A program made the position numbers and the translations under genes. 64,000 nt of DNA, from positions 31,413,452 through 31,477,451 of the forward strand of contig CM059972.1 of the NCBI GenBank assembly GCA_030490835.1, written 5' to 3'. The DNA comes from Annona cherimola. Its lineage: Eukaryota; Streptophyta; Magnoliopsida; Magnoliales; Annonaceae. Positions 39,301-52,600 of the stretch are shown one piece after another. A model generated the notes under the pieces. That model worked only from the letters and a program-made list of their open reading frames with translations. It searched no databases and was not told where the DNA came from. Position 1 is the stretch's first letter, and the number at the start of each line of letters is the position of its first letter.

Positions 39301-41310
39301 TTGGTTGATTGCATCTATGGTGCTGCTGATGCATAATCAAATAGGAGGTTCATCTCCCCAGTTGAATATGTGGGAGCTTTGTCTCACTCTTCTTAAAAAT
39401 TATAACAACGTTTTGGAGCTTAAATATAATATAACGTAAGATGTGGAACAGCAATAGAAAATGAAGGGTTGGCTTTAAAAAAGGGTTCGTAGAACTATTA
39501 CCATTCTAAAAATATTGATGTCTTTACTGCCCCGGTACTAGATCATTGATATCTTTTCATTCCGATTCCAGTCTGCGATTACCACTGCCTCCTCTTTTCT
39601 AAACATTGAAATTTGACCATCAGACATACTTTGGAAACTCCGAGGCGAATCCCCCGCTCCCTTTCTCTCCTCCGCAGCCCTGCTCTTTTGTCGGTGCACG
39701 CTGCATTGAAATTGATGCCTTAGAAAAGTAACCTTTTCTGATCTTTCCTGCTGTGCCTAAAAGCATCAATTAAATTATTAAACCGTTCACATGCATGCAG
39801 AAAGCTTTCATCATAAATGCTACGTTTCATGAATTGCTTGTCCACCGAAAATTGAAATAAAATAGAAAATAAAAGAATTGCAACCCGTGGTGGATACCGA
39901 ACCTCCCAAACTATTATTTTTTTCCACTACTCAAAGCAATAGAAAAGGGTGTGGCAGAAAGACAACCTAGTTTTACTTGTCTAGGAATCTGATCATTTGA
40001 TGTGCAGAAAAGAAGAGTAAGACTAAAAAACATGCGCAATACTAATTAATCATGCGGCGCGGTCAAAGTCCAACGTTGGGATTCCAACCAAAAATCGACA
40101 GCTTAATCAACGATCCGGACCGTCCATTGGCTGCAGGTCATCAAAGACCGTTAGCGATATAAAATAATGACAATTGCATTGTAACAAAACGTGGAGATTG
40201 ACAGGAGTGGCTTTGAGAGGAGTTCCAAGGGCAGGATAATCTGAAATGGACGGTTCAGATCAATTCATTGCGCTGCGCAAGCGGTTGTTTGCGATTGCCA
40301 GTCCGGGAAGTTATTGCAAGTCAGATGACAGTTTCAGAAAATCACATGACGAATGTCAGTTGTAGTGAATCAGACAAATTGTGGACTGCCGATGCTTGAT
40401 TTTGACCGTTAATCATGAGAGAATGCTTAGGTGGGCCACGCGGAATGCTCAGGGATTTGATGTTAGTGGACGGTACATTGCTGCCCCATGGACGAGAAAT
40501 CTTCCAGAATGCTGTATGCAAATCAAAAAAGCAGTGCTACTTGTTGATCTAGACCGCCTACTCAACGAAAATTTATTTGGCAGTCAATCAAGGTAGTTCT
40601 TTATAAAATATCATACAATATTTGGTTAATAATGAATTAAACACAAATTAGTATGAGATTTACTTAATTTTACCGAAAATAAACGGTTCAGATCGACTCT
40701 TCTGCGGTGCAACTATTGAAATGTGCGTAGGAAGGTGGCAGTAGGATGGTGCACTGGGAACAAGGTTCGTGATTGTGTTAACCGCGGCGGGCGGGGCAGG
40801 GAAATCTCGGGTTTCGTGCTGACTGGCTGGCTATTACCGGTAACAACGTACAGCACCGACACATCCGTACTTTTGGGGATCGGTCGTACTGTGTGGCCAC
40901 CTGTTATTGCCAGTAGCAAATGCCGCCAACCGACGCCCAATGGGGGAGGGGCCCTGCGCTCGGCACGACGTGGGCCAGCCGGACTCGGCTGATCGCAGGA
41001 TACGTGGCGAAAATTCTCACGCTCGAATTATTTAGCCACCGATGACATGCAGCATACGCATGCAATTCCTAATCTCATAAAGAATATTTTTATTTCCTTG
41101 AATGAGTCTATAACCAACAAGAGGATAATAATTATTTAAATTATTAAAAATTTGAAAATTTACTTAACATATAGGTTTCAATTAAATTCCCCGCACTGTA
41201 GATGGATCTAATTGGAAGTGTGGTCTGAAAAATGCATATAAACTGCGATTTATCAAACAACATCATGCGCGCATCGCTATTCGTATGCTCTGTGCGACTA
41301 ACCACAAGTT
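36341..41310. other. AT-rich intergenic region with foldback remnants
   Basis: Holds half-copies of an AT-rich foldback family (GTATTTAAC..., TTTTAAAAATCAGTGGCATTTTAAG) at about 36925-37070. A more complete inverted repeat lies at about 37745-38040, ending in GGGTGCACC. 39530-41040 is more GC-balanced, but its ORFs show no recognisable protein. No gene seen. Confidence 0.45.
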
Positions 41311-41319
41311 ACTTTCTGT

Positions 41320-41929
41320 TAGGGGTGTTAATGGTCATGGTCAACCCGTCAACCCACTCGTCCAACCCGTTTATAAATGGGTTTGGGTTGAGATTTTTAA
41401 ATAAATGAGTTATGATCCGTCAACCCGTTTAACTATGTAATTAAATAAATGGATTATGGTTGAGATTTTATAACTTGTCAACCCGTTTAGTAACCCATAT
41501 AACCTGTTCAACCCGTTTAATTCGTTCAACCTATTTAACTCGCTTAACTCATTAAAGTTTTATATATATACATGTAAACCCCTTGATTATTTTCTCTCTC
41601 TAAGTCTTCATCAAGTCACCAAATTTTTATTTTTCTACTACTGCCATAATTCTATTTTTCTGTTACTGCCCTATTTCCATTTCTCCTATACCGAAAACAC
41701 TTTCTTGTCTCTCCCTGCAAGATCATCATCTACTAGAATTTAAACTTTCAAGTTATTTGCTATACTATCCGTTAACAACCCACAATCCCGTTTATTAAAT
41801 AGGTTGTAAATGGGTTAGGGTTGAGGTTTTTTAAATGGGTTAATAAACGGATTAGGGTTGAGATTTTTTAAATGGGTTAGGATTAGGATTAGGCTCCAAC
41901 CCGTCCAACCCGATCAGTTAACACCCCTA
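41320..41929. mobile_element. hAT-type non-autonomous element D
   Basis: Starts TAGGGGTGTTAATGG and ends CAGTTAACACCCCTA. Flanked by a perfect 8-bp duplication CTTTCTGT (41312-41319 and 41930-41937). 610 bp. Its right end, read on the minus strand, matches the left end of element A (GATCGGGTTGGACGGGTTGG), so A and D are one family in opposite orientations. Internal AACCCGTTTA-like words, no transposase. Confidence 0.88.
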
Positions 41930-42689
41930 CTTTCTGTTGTGCATGCTAGTAACGTCACCATCTAGACCGTTGGTCGCCAGCCTCAAATCTCTGCCGTCCA
42001 TTTCTGGCACAATGATGGGGCCGATGCACTTAAAGAAACTGCCACGAGTTGTTCCCCGATTTGCTGGTGCATTTAAAGACGGATCCACGAGAGGGAAGCC
42101 ACAAGCCCACTTGCCTATGTCAACGTGGCACAATGTCATTGGCCAACAAAAAAATCACCACCTCCTCGTGTGTCCGTATTTTAGTGGTCCGCTTCCATGT
42201 GTAATTACGAACGTATCCCTACCCTCTCCGAAAATAATTGAAAAACGAATCCAACCTAGAGTGTGCAGTGAACTGCTATTTGTTTTACACCAGCAAGTAA
42301 GTAGTAAGTGGCCTACTTTCCATGTGATCGTCGGCCTGCAATGGATCAAATTTTTTATGAGATCTGGTGATATATTAATTGCTAAGTTCAGTTCATGTTA
42401 AATCAAATGTAAAAATTTCCAAAGCAAAGATCATGCTGTTAATGTTGTTTACCATGCACGCTTGATTGAACATTCCAAATTGGACGAACAAGGGCCAACA
42501 GCTTCACCACAGTTAGAATTCCACCAGAGGATAACTAGAGTCCTAATGCGAATTACACAAAGTTGAAGCCTATTTCTAACTTTTAACTCATTTAAAAACC
42601 TTTGATCCTAATCCATTTAATATAATCGAGATCATTCATTGTTGACATATTAGTAAGATGGGGTGCTAAGTTTAAATAAATAAATTTAA

Positions 42690-43133
42690 GAGATTTTTAC
42701 AAATATACCTACAAAGTTTGACCAATATTGCATCTGTATCCTTAAATTTATTAAAATTACAAATATGGCCACAATATTTTCACAAAATTACAAGTATATC
42801 CCTTATGTTATGATGCTATTAGAAATTTTTATAAAATGACGATAATACCTTAAGTCAAGTAATACACTTACAATTTTTGAAAATGTTATAAGCATATTTG
42901 CAAAAAAATCTAAAATAATATATAAATAATAAATATGTTTACAATATTTAAGAATTCGCAAGTGTATTATTTAGTCTAAAAAATATTATCATTATTTTAT
43001 AGAAAATTCTAATGGCATCCTAACGGAAGGGATACACTTGTAATCTTATACAAACTTTGTGGGCATATATGCAATATCAACAAACATAGGGACATGAATG
43101 CGATATTGATATAGGCATATATGCAAAAATTCC
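42690..43133. mobile_element. Mutator-like foldback MITE, copy 2
   Basis: Same family as 2481-2898: GAGATTTTTACAAATATACC at the left, complementary sequence at the right, and shared interior words (AAGTAATACACTT, ATTATCATTATTTTA, ACAAACTTTGTGGG). Flanked by TAAATTTAA (42681-42689) and TAACTTTAA (43134-43142), a 9-bp duplication with one mismatch. Confidence 0.72.
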
Positions 43134-44021
43134 TAACTTTAAAATCATGAATTATTTTAAAATATGTTTTCAAATAAAAAAAAATCATAATGTTGATGAT
43201 TTATTTGAATTTAAATGATCAATTTTCGTATTTTTACTTGATTTCCTTGTTGATAAATATAAACAATGAAATAACTAAGGAGCAAGAGAATGTAAAACTT
43301 CTTATTTCGTAAATTATAAATAGATTAGCATGTGGATTGGCTAAACAAATTGGATTATTTAGTTTATAGAATGGATAAGATTCAACTTATGACTCACCTA
43401 CTCACACAAATGAGTTGTGTAAATGAGTTAGTGAGTTGAAAATTTCAATTTTGGTATACCAAAAATTAGAGTGGGTTGGTTGGATTACAATTGATCCTAA
43501 CTTTATCACACTGATAAATGTGAGCTAGAGGTAAATGCCCTTTTAGGTATATCATAGAATACGATTGGTTATGTCTTGCTATTTTTGTTGTCTTGCCCTA
43601 TTGAATTTAATCATGGGTATTTGATATATCTCAAGGACATGGAAAAAAGCATCAAGTTATTTGCACTCTACATGAAATGCAACATCTTAATGGATACCAT
43701 CTTAAGCTTCATTTATTGGGGAATTTGCTCATTGTTCAGCCAATAATGACCACTTTTAAGGAGAAACAACTTCAAGTGACTTTTTTCAATGGCATTTTTA
43801 AATATATTTTTATATGAGATTCTATGTATAATGTTTACTTGTATAAATAATATTTTAAAAAGTACTTTTAAGCTATGAAACATGGGCAAAACGAAGCCAC
43901 TTTAGTTATTAAACATTTTGAAAAACCATGAAATTTTTAAAGGATTTTTATCAATTCTTACTTTCGTTTTATATGCTTCAAAAATCTTAAATATCTAGCT
44001 ACTATACATTTTAATTTTTTC

Positions 44022-46681
44022 ATATTGGCAACCCAGAGGTAATGAGAAGGGAAGAATTATGGGCCATAATGAGACAATTAAATTGCTATCCTGTGATGCC
44101 ATGGTTGATAATAGGCAATTTGAATGAGGTCGTGAACAATTAGAAGTGAGAAGTAACGGAATGAGACAACAAGGGAAGATGGAGAAGTTTAAAGACACAA
44201 TCAATTTATGCAATTTGATGGACTTAGGTGACGTTTGGTAAGATAAAAATTAGTGGGAATGTGGGAAATGAAAAAAAAAATATTTTGAGAAATGCATGAT
44301 TGATATAAAATGATTAGAATATAATTGAAATAAATAGGTTTATTGGAGGTAATTGGTAGAAAAATGATTAGAATGAGGGGGTAAAAGGAGAAATAATAGT
44401 GTAATTGATGGAACAATTATTGGCATTGGGAAACACAATCCCACCCTTGCCCACCATTTCACACTCTTCCCCATTACTAAGTGAGCCCTTAGTCTTCATT
44501 GTATAGGAGATGGTCTGAGGCAATAATAGGAGGGGAAGCGGGTAGATGCTAGACTAGACAAAGGTTTAGCAAATCTCAATTGACTAAGTGAACATCCTTT
44601 TGTCTAGGCCTTCCATCACACTGCGGCATTGTCAGATCACTTGCCAACTTTACTAGACCTAAACTCAACCAACAATTGGTGAAAGTGACTAAAACCCTTT
44701 AGGCATGAGTTGTTTTGTGCAAAGGATGAGAAGGCCCACAAGATTGTGGATGAAGAGTGGCAGAATACATGGTAAAGGGATGAACTGATTTTTGAGAAAG
44801 TAAATAGAAAAATCCATGAGAGCGCAACATAACTTTTGAATTAGCGTGGGGAACAGGGCAATATTCAAAAGGCTGAAAGAAAAACAAGTGAAACTTCATT
44901 TGCTTATGGAGAGGAGAAATTTTGATAACAATGAGGAGTAGATAAAGGAAAAAGTGGAAAATTGCCAAATTGCTTGAGGATGAGGAGATTATTTGAAAAT
45001 AAAGAGCCAAAATGCATTGGTTAAGCTGAAGAGACCAAAACATTGGCTTCTTTCACAAAGCGGCATCTAACAGAAGAAAAAAGAACACAATTAAAGGTTT
45101 GATGAATGAGAATGACTCATGGTGTGAGATCAGTAGGGACTAGGGCTATGGTATCCAGACACTTTGAGCAGTTTTTTAAAAGCACCAAGCCCAGTTGCAT
45201 AGAAAGAACTATGGGTCTAATAAACAAGAATATATCAAACGAGGCAAAAGAGAGTTTAACTGAGCCACTGAGAAAAGGAAGAGGCGGAAAGGGAAATGAA
45301 GGCTATGTGCCCATCGAAATCTATGTGGCCAAATGAGATGTCAATCGCGCTTTTATCAAAAGCACTAGAACTCGGTGGGCCATGACATAATCAAGATGTA
45401 TGAGTTCTATATGAGCAGTGCAAGCGATGGCTGAAGCGCCTCGCTTCTATAGTAGATCAATGAAATAAAAATTGACTTAATTCCAAAGAAGAAAGAAGCA
45501 CGTAAAGTAGGAGATTTCAAATTGATTAGCTTGTGCAATGTCTCATATAAAGTCCTAGCAAAAATACTGGCCAACAGGTTGAAGAAGCGCCTCCCAGACA
45601 TCATATCTAACCAATGTTCTTTTGTAGGTCAACACAACTATCGACACAAAAGGAACAACACAAGGGAGGAAAAGACAATGAGGCAAATATGGAAAGCAAA
45701 GCTTCCAAACAAGAACAAAAATTTTGGATGGAGGTTGGTGAATAATGCTCTGCCAACAAAAGACAATTTGAATCATAGAGGTGTTGTGTTTGATCATTTT
45801 ATACTTATTGTGCAAGAGTAACAAGGAAGGCATCAACCACCCTTTTGTTTTCTACGAAAAGACCCGACCTAGTAGAAAGTTCTCTGTAGCAGACTGCAAC
45901 ATCTAGACTCCCAGAATAGTAGTAAAATGCATCCTTCATCAATTAGTTGGGTGGGAAATGGAGAAAAGCTGGCAAAATTTCTCATATTCTATTGGCAAGT
46001 ATGATATTGGAGAAACTAATCAAGAGTGCTGAATTCAACCCCTTATCTTAGTAGAACTCTGGAGTGGAGCTGGGAATATTGGGAGAACCTTGGTTCATCT
46101 AGACTGATTGAAAAGCTCGACTGCTTATATAAAGCTATCCAGGTGAGATGGTCAAGACCCTCCAATGCATGCATTAAAATCAATAAACATGGAAGAAGGC
46201 ATGTAAATGGAAAATATGTTGGATTAGGGGCAGTGATGAGGGATGGAAATGGTCTGTTTTTGGCAGCATAAGGAAGGCTTCATGAAGGAGAAGTGGACAC
46301 TGTGAATATGGAACAATGATGGGGTTTTAAAAGCCTTAAAATGAGTTGAGGAGATGAAAATATCTTATATAATTGTGGTGAGTAACTTTTTAATTGTAGT
46401 AAACTTTGTAAAAGAGGAAAAATTGATCTTGTCATCAGTGAGAGTGTTAATTCAATAGATAAAGCAGAGAATGTCCAAATTCATAATGGCTAAAGTACAG
46501 CATGTGATGCAGACTAAAAATAGGTGGCCTATATGCTAGCGAATTTTGTAATTAAGAATAGGAAAAACCTGGTGACATGGTGGGGAAACCCATTTGAATT
46601 TCTCGCAAATCCATTAAAGTTTGACTTTTTGTATTCTGTCTGATTTTTTGAAATATATTTGTAAATAGGCTTTCAAAAAAA
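44022..46681 (+). pseudogene. Decayed 5'-truncated LINE (non-LTR retrotransposon)
   Basis: Plus-strand fragments in LINE order: an endonuclease piece (MPWLIIGNLNEVV, 44080-44140), an RT start (ISLCNVSYKVLAKILANRLK, about 45520-45590), a zf-RVT piece (MRQIWKAKLPNKNKNFGWR, about 45680) and an RNase H piece (VRWSRPSNACIKINKHG, about 46145-46270). The A-rich tail is near 46674. Stops and frameshifts are frequent. The RT palm with its YxDD motif is missing between the RT start and zf-RVT. A MITE interrupts it at 44227-44488. Dead copy; no target duplication found. Confidence 0.8.
44227..44488. mobile_element. Tourist-like MITE inserted in the LINE
   Basis: Starts GGTGACGTTTGGTAAG, ends TACTAAGTGAGCCC. 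Flanked by TTA at 44224-44226 and 44489-44491. The interior is AT-rich and resembles 1870-2124. Terminal repeats are imperfect. Confidence 0.6.
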
Positions 46682-47486
46682 GTTATTTTGCATGTTTTTA
46701 ATATGACTACCATATTGTTATATATTTATTTGTTACTCATAATCATTACTTCTAGATAGTATATTACATCACTCTCTTTTTTCGATTTTTTTCATAATTT
46801 TTTCTCACTTCTTTCACTCATGATCAAACACAACCTCTGAATATATAGTGTAATTTTTGGTTACCTTGGATTTGAATTTCATTTAAAAAAATTTTAAGAT
46901 TCATCCCTTCACTATACAAGGCCTCCAATTCTAATAGGTAAGAATTATTCCTTTTCTCACTATTATTTAGAATAAGAATTATTCCTTTTTCATACTATTA
47001 TTTATATCTTCTATTTATCAGACAAAAATATATTTTAACACACTATATTTTTGTCTGATTATTGTATACATCACATATAATTTAACACATTCTTATCGTG
47101 GCAATCATACTTCTTCAAATTATCCTTCCTTTCCAATCTCAAACTCCACAAACCTAGTCAAGTTATAACAAATAAAATAAAAAATTAGTGTGCGGTCATA
47201 TGCCCCATGAGTTAAAAATTCGATCGCATCTCTTTCCTTGGAAGTTAGAGAAGTTTTCTACGTATAAATTAGAAGTTACTTGTGATTATATCTTATATAC
47301 TATGCAAGCACTAACAAGATTACAAAGGACATAATATATTTATCATGAATGATATAACAAACATGGAAACTTCAATGATTTTTTAAAAACATGTTAGAGT
47401 TGTATGAGACGAGTAGATCAAATCTAATCCCATCAATATATTTAAGAATTTATCTAGAGAGTATTAATTATAAAATGAATTTAAGT
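46682..47486. other. AT-rich spacer, nothing recognised
   Basis: No ORF, element end or known motif stands out. A short local duplication of AGAATTATTCCTTTTxC lies near 46943-46996. Confidence 0.4.
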
Positions 47487-47489
47487 TTA

Positions 47490-47753
47490 GGGTGTTTATT
47501 AAAAGATAAATTTTTTACCACCCACAATTGTCCTATTTTTTAATTATTTTTTTACATTTTTCTGTACAAACTATCATATTTTTCGATTATTTATATACAA
47601 TTATCTAACAATTAATATATCTATTTTAACTTGATTCTCATTATTTATCATCATTATTCATATCATATCATATCATATCATTTTCTTTCATTCCAAAAAC
47701 TTTTATATTAAAAAACTTTTCAACAAAAGTTGTATTATTTTCCAAACATACCC
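47490..47753. mobile_element. Tourist-like MITE
   Basis: Starts GGGTGTTTATTAAAAG and ends TTTTCCAAACATACCC. Flanked by TTA at 47487-47489 and 47754-47756. The interior closely resembles the MITE at 205-485 (ACAATTGTCCTATTTTTTAA, ATCATATCATATCA). 264 bp. Confidence 0.8.
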
Positions 47754-47756
47754 TTA

Positions 47757-49260
47757 ATTGAAAATATGTTTAGTATGCCATATACTTGAAATACTTTCGA
47801 GGTTCATTTTTTCACCGGTAAATACTTATTTCAGCCTAATAGAAATTCTTGTGAAATTGATATTTTCATTTAAAGTTATATAAATGGTTTAGATTACATT
47901 CAACAATTGGATCTCATTCAATCATTTCTCATGATCCAAAACAAAAGAAAGTTGAATGAAAATTTGGATAAAAGTGGTTTCTTCGCATGACTTCCAAATA
48001 TTTATTTATTTGGCGACAGGTACTAAAAAAAAGTTGTTCTTGTTATACACAGAAATAGTAAAATTCGATCAATAATAAAGAGTTCGGAGCAACGTGCTCT
48101 CTGAGCCTGGTTGTTAGAAGTTAGAACTTGAAGTGGAACAACTGTGTAATAAACTCACACCATAAATGCATCTTCCTACGCCTCGACAAAGCGTACACGC
48201 ATCCCTTGGGCGTACACGCGAGGACTTGCTTATCCAAACCGTCGATCATACCTGCTTCCGTCGAGTTGCATTCCCATGATTTAAACATACGTGCGAGGGT
48301 CTAATCGAGGAATTCTCGAAAGACGACAAAGCCAGTGATTTCATTAAACTGGATTCAACGGTCAGGATTAGACCATATCTATCCCGAATGCGCACTCGTG
48401 GCGCGAAAATAACCATCGATACCGCTGCCGCAAGTCCAGTCAGCAATTCAGCGTGACCACAGGGGCACTTCCGCCATATTAAGATACTACGGCCCGGAGT
48501 TTAATGGCGCGCATTAGGTTGTATCGTACATGGTACAAATCGATCTAGTTAATGAAGCACACTTTTTCTATTAAACATGAGTACGGATTGGATTCTTTTG
48601 GTTGTCCAAATTTGATCGACAACTTATCCTCTGTTGAGCCATTAGAAATCTTCGACCTTAAAATAAATTATTCATAAAACCCGGAGTGGGGGTTGTGAAA
48701 AATTTTCTCGAACGGTGTGGATTTGAGATGCATGACAAGTGTATGCCAGGGATTTAGCCTTCGTATCAAAACGGGACTGCTGCTTCGTACTGAAATTTCC
48801 ACTCGACTGTTTGGGGTAGTTCGGTAATTTGGAGGAAACGAAGGGCTGATTCACTTCCATCCCCTTCGATTTCTTCGGCGACGTTGCTCGTTCAGGCACT
48901 TATTTAATATTGTACGTGGCCCACATGCGCACGCACCTACACTGCCCACCAACGACTGAGATTTTGGCACAAAATTCGGAAATCCGGATGGTTACAACAG
49001 CTAATCTTGGCAGTGACTTGGAAATAAATAAATATTTTATTATAGATGCATAGGTTTATTTTTATTGTCGATCGTGAAAAATGACATTTGAAAACCTTCA
49101 CGAAAATAAGATTGAATTAAGCCGAAAATAGGCTTAAAAATATTGGATTTTAATTATGGTTACGGAAGGACGTAACAAAGAAAATGGAGAGTACGGATTC
49201 GCGGGCGGTGGGCCGTGGTTTGAAAATGCTAAAACATGTACCCACGCAGCGCATGACACT
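47757..49260. other. Intergenic region upstream of the CCCH gene
   Basis: GC-balanced between about 48100 and 48960. Short ORFs have no recognisable product. Probably distal promoter sequence. No gene seen. Confidence 0.4.
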
Positions 49261-49614
49261 TCCTATTTAATTGCAACTTTTCCCTTCTTTGGCGGGTACA
49301 AAATGAAATGACGGAAGTGCCCCTGCGAGCGTCACTGCAATGCTTGGAGAGGAACAGAGCGGGGGGGGAGTATCACCATCGAAGCGAAGACGAAGAAGAG
49401 TGAAAGAAAAAGAGGAGGTGAAAAATACCAAAAACACCCCAAAAAAATCCCATTTTTCTTTCCCTCGCTCGCCGCACTCTCGCTCTTTTATCTCCAGCTC
49501 CCTCCCTCGGATCGAATCTTCCGAAGCTTTCTAGAACGAACCTCTTTCTTTCCATCCCAGCCGTCTCCTGCCCTGTAAATTCTCTTCCCATTCCAACCTC
49601 TCTCCCTTCTCGCT
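49261..49614 (+). promoter_or_regulatory. Probable promoter and 5' leader of the CCCH gene
   Basis: TATTTAA at 49264-49270 is a candidate TATA box about 345 nt before the ATG. It is followed by purine-rich (49360-49425) and CT-rich (49460-49615) stretches typical of plant leaders. The exact transcription start cannot be read from sequence. Confidence 0.35.
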
Positions 49615-52600
49615 ATGAAACCTTATGGGCAGGAGCCTCCTCTTCCGACTGGCGGGCTTCACACGGACTGGAACTCTCCGGCCCCGCCGGAGACTAGCCT
49701 GGAAGGTTTTTGCTTTTGCCATTCTGCTGTTTTGTCTACCGTTTTATTCCGATGAATTTTGGTTCGATGAATCTAGGGTTTTAAAAGAGGGTCTTGATTG
49801 CATTGTAGAATCCATGTGGCAGTTGGGATTGGGCGGCGGCAGCGGAAACCCGTACCCGGAGCGGCCCGACGTGGCGGACTGCGTCTACTACATGCGGACC
49901 GGGTTCTGTCGATACGGCGCCGTGTGTCGTTTCAATCATCCGCGTGATCGCAGTGGGGTAATTCTCTGTCGGCGGATGGTTGAAGTGTGTCTGTCGGGGA
50001 ATGGACTTGCGTGCTTGTGATTTTGTCGTTGAATGGCTGTAATTGGGGATTCTAGCGAAATGTCGTCAAGCTTGCCCTGTCTGAGGAATCCTTGTCATAA
50101 AGTTCGAATCTTTTTGCTGTTTTGTTAGAAAGGGTTAGCCTGTTTATTTCATTTGGTTGATGTCTGCCAATCTGCTACTTGGATAGGTTGGCGTTGGGCT
50201 TGATTTTAACCTGGGGAAGGATTGGCTTGGCTATGGCGTGCTTTGTGATTTTGTCATTTGAGGATTTCGAATGTCTGCAAGGGGAATTTTTGTTGAACGT
50301 AGTGAAGCTTTAGAATGTTTGAGGAGTCATTATCATAAAGTTTGAATCTTTTTACTGTTTGTTAGAAAGAGTTAGCATTTATATTGTTTTCGGCAGACGT
50401 TGGCAGGCATTTGTATTGCATCCGACAGATGTTGGCTGGCATTTGTATTGCACTTGGCAGAGGTTGGCAGATGTCTTCCAAACAGCCATTTGGATTGGGA
50501 TAACATGGAGTTGGGTTGGTGTTATCTGGGTAGTGTCATAATGGAATGCATTTTCCGTTTTAGTAAGGTGAAAACGTGGCATTACTCATTTATGATCGGA
50601 AAAGCTAACTGGACAGTTCCCTTCTCCAATAATATTTGCATATCATTGGTTCTTGCAAACAAAGTCTACTTTGGCATTACCGGTCTTTTCCTTGTTTCTT
50701 TTCAAAGATACTGCTTTTTATGACATTTGGATTGTGCGTTTAGGTTCCCGGCATGGTTAGAGCTGGAGGGGAACTCCCAGTGCGTCTCGGACAACCTGTA
50801 TGTCAGGTGATTTTCTTGTGAGGCCTTTCCCTATCAAAGTCCAAATTTGGTGGAAAAGCAGTCCTTATGTGATTGGTCACAAATACCATTCTTGCCTGGG
50901 CCTCTTCTACTTTGTTCAAGACATAAATTCCACCTAATTTTTTTTCTCTTTGGGATGTATGAAGTGGCTTGATTGGTTTCCTGACATACTATGTGCAGCC
51001 TGCTTCTGTCAGCATTATTTAGCATGTACCATCCTTATTTTTGATAGTTGATCTGCATGGGTGGGATCCTTGTTGCTTTGATAACTGCTTGAGGTCATGT
51101 GGTATTTCTATGTCAGTGAGTTTTATTTGGTCACTGTTTTACTTGGTAGCTGTTTCTACATGATGCCACATTGGTTGTTATCTTCAGGGGCATGCATTTG
51201 GTGATGATGGAGAAGGTTAACACCTTCTAGAAAAGCTTTTGGTGTACATTGATTTCATATTTAACATTTTCTGTTGAATACTGAAAAGTCTTGGTAAAAA
51301 ATGTTTGATGCCTGGTGTGTCCAGCTTATATTTAAGTTATTCCGATCTGATAGTTAGGAAGTAAAGCAAGATAACTGGAGGAAGGATGGGATTATGGTGG
51401 AGAGTTTGGTCCAAGTACATTTTTACTGCATTATTTTGAACATCGGTGTACCTTTAGGTGAGGTTTGGAAGCTGTACTCTATTGAAACAATCAGACACTA
51501 ATTCAATGAATTCGAAATCCACAAGGTTCAGTTACCTGCTTTAGATTTGCATTTAGAACAAAATTTTCAGATGAGACAAAATGATTTAGCTACAAATTAT
51601 ATGATTTTTTAAAAAACAAATTCAAATACAAAAAAATTGACTGAGAACCAAAGTACATAATTTTTACCATTGAACTGGACACTACTGTACATACAATTTG
51701 ATTAAGGCTGCCTATTTGCAATTGAATTGAGATCCTATTAACATGCTTATTGATGCATCCAAATGTGTCCACCTTGCACATGTTTAGGATAATTCATCTG
51801 TATGTCTTCTGTTACTTTGGATTACTTAAATCAAATTTCCAGAATATTCAATCATCAGACAGGCTAATGACTAAACAAGACTGAATAAGTGCCCATCAAA
51901 TTCTAAGCTGGCTATGTTCTATATACGAGCATGCCCAATGGTTGAACATGCAGAATGTTAGCAAGATTATGTGCTTGGATCCTGCCTGGTTGCTGAATGC
52001 TGAAGGGTTTTTGTTGAAAATGTATTCATTCTGCATTCAAAGGCATAGGAAGTTTTCTGGTTTGTCTATATGTCCGAGCTTCCATGTGGTAGTTTCTCAA
52101 CTGCTTGAAAATATAGAAATAAACCCGTAGTTTGTCATTGAATGCTCATGAAATTTTTTTAAAGATGCCAGTGTTGCTGTTACCAATTGACCATGAGATT
52201 TTTTTAAATATGCAGTATTATCTGAAGACTCGGGCTTGCAAATATGGTGCTGCATGCAAGTACCACCACCCAAGAGATGGAGGTGGATCGGAGAACCCAG
52301 TTTCCTTAAATTATTATGGATACCCACTGCGACCGGTTTGAATTCTTTCCAATTTTTATAATATAGAAAGAAATATGCCTGGAAATTTGAATATGCCGAA
52401 ACAAGATATGCATGAGAGAACTTGATATTTGGCCTGTGGATTATTTTTGGGTCCACACTTCATTTGAGATCATGCTTTTGTGATGCCAATGGTTGTTTCG
52501 TTCTTCTGGACCGGGTCAACAATTGGTCTGTCAGTTGAAGTGGATTATGTTGCATCGTTTTCATAATGTCTGGTACTGGTCGTCAATAAAAAGGTTTAGA

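Noticed and set aside
44022..46681. Functional reverse transcriptase gene
   Set aside because: Stops, shifts and a missing RT palm show a dead LINE.
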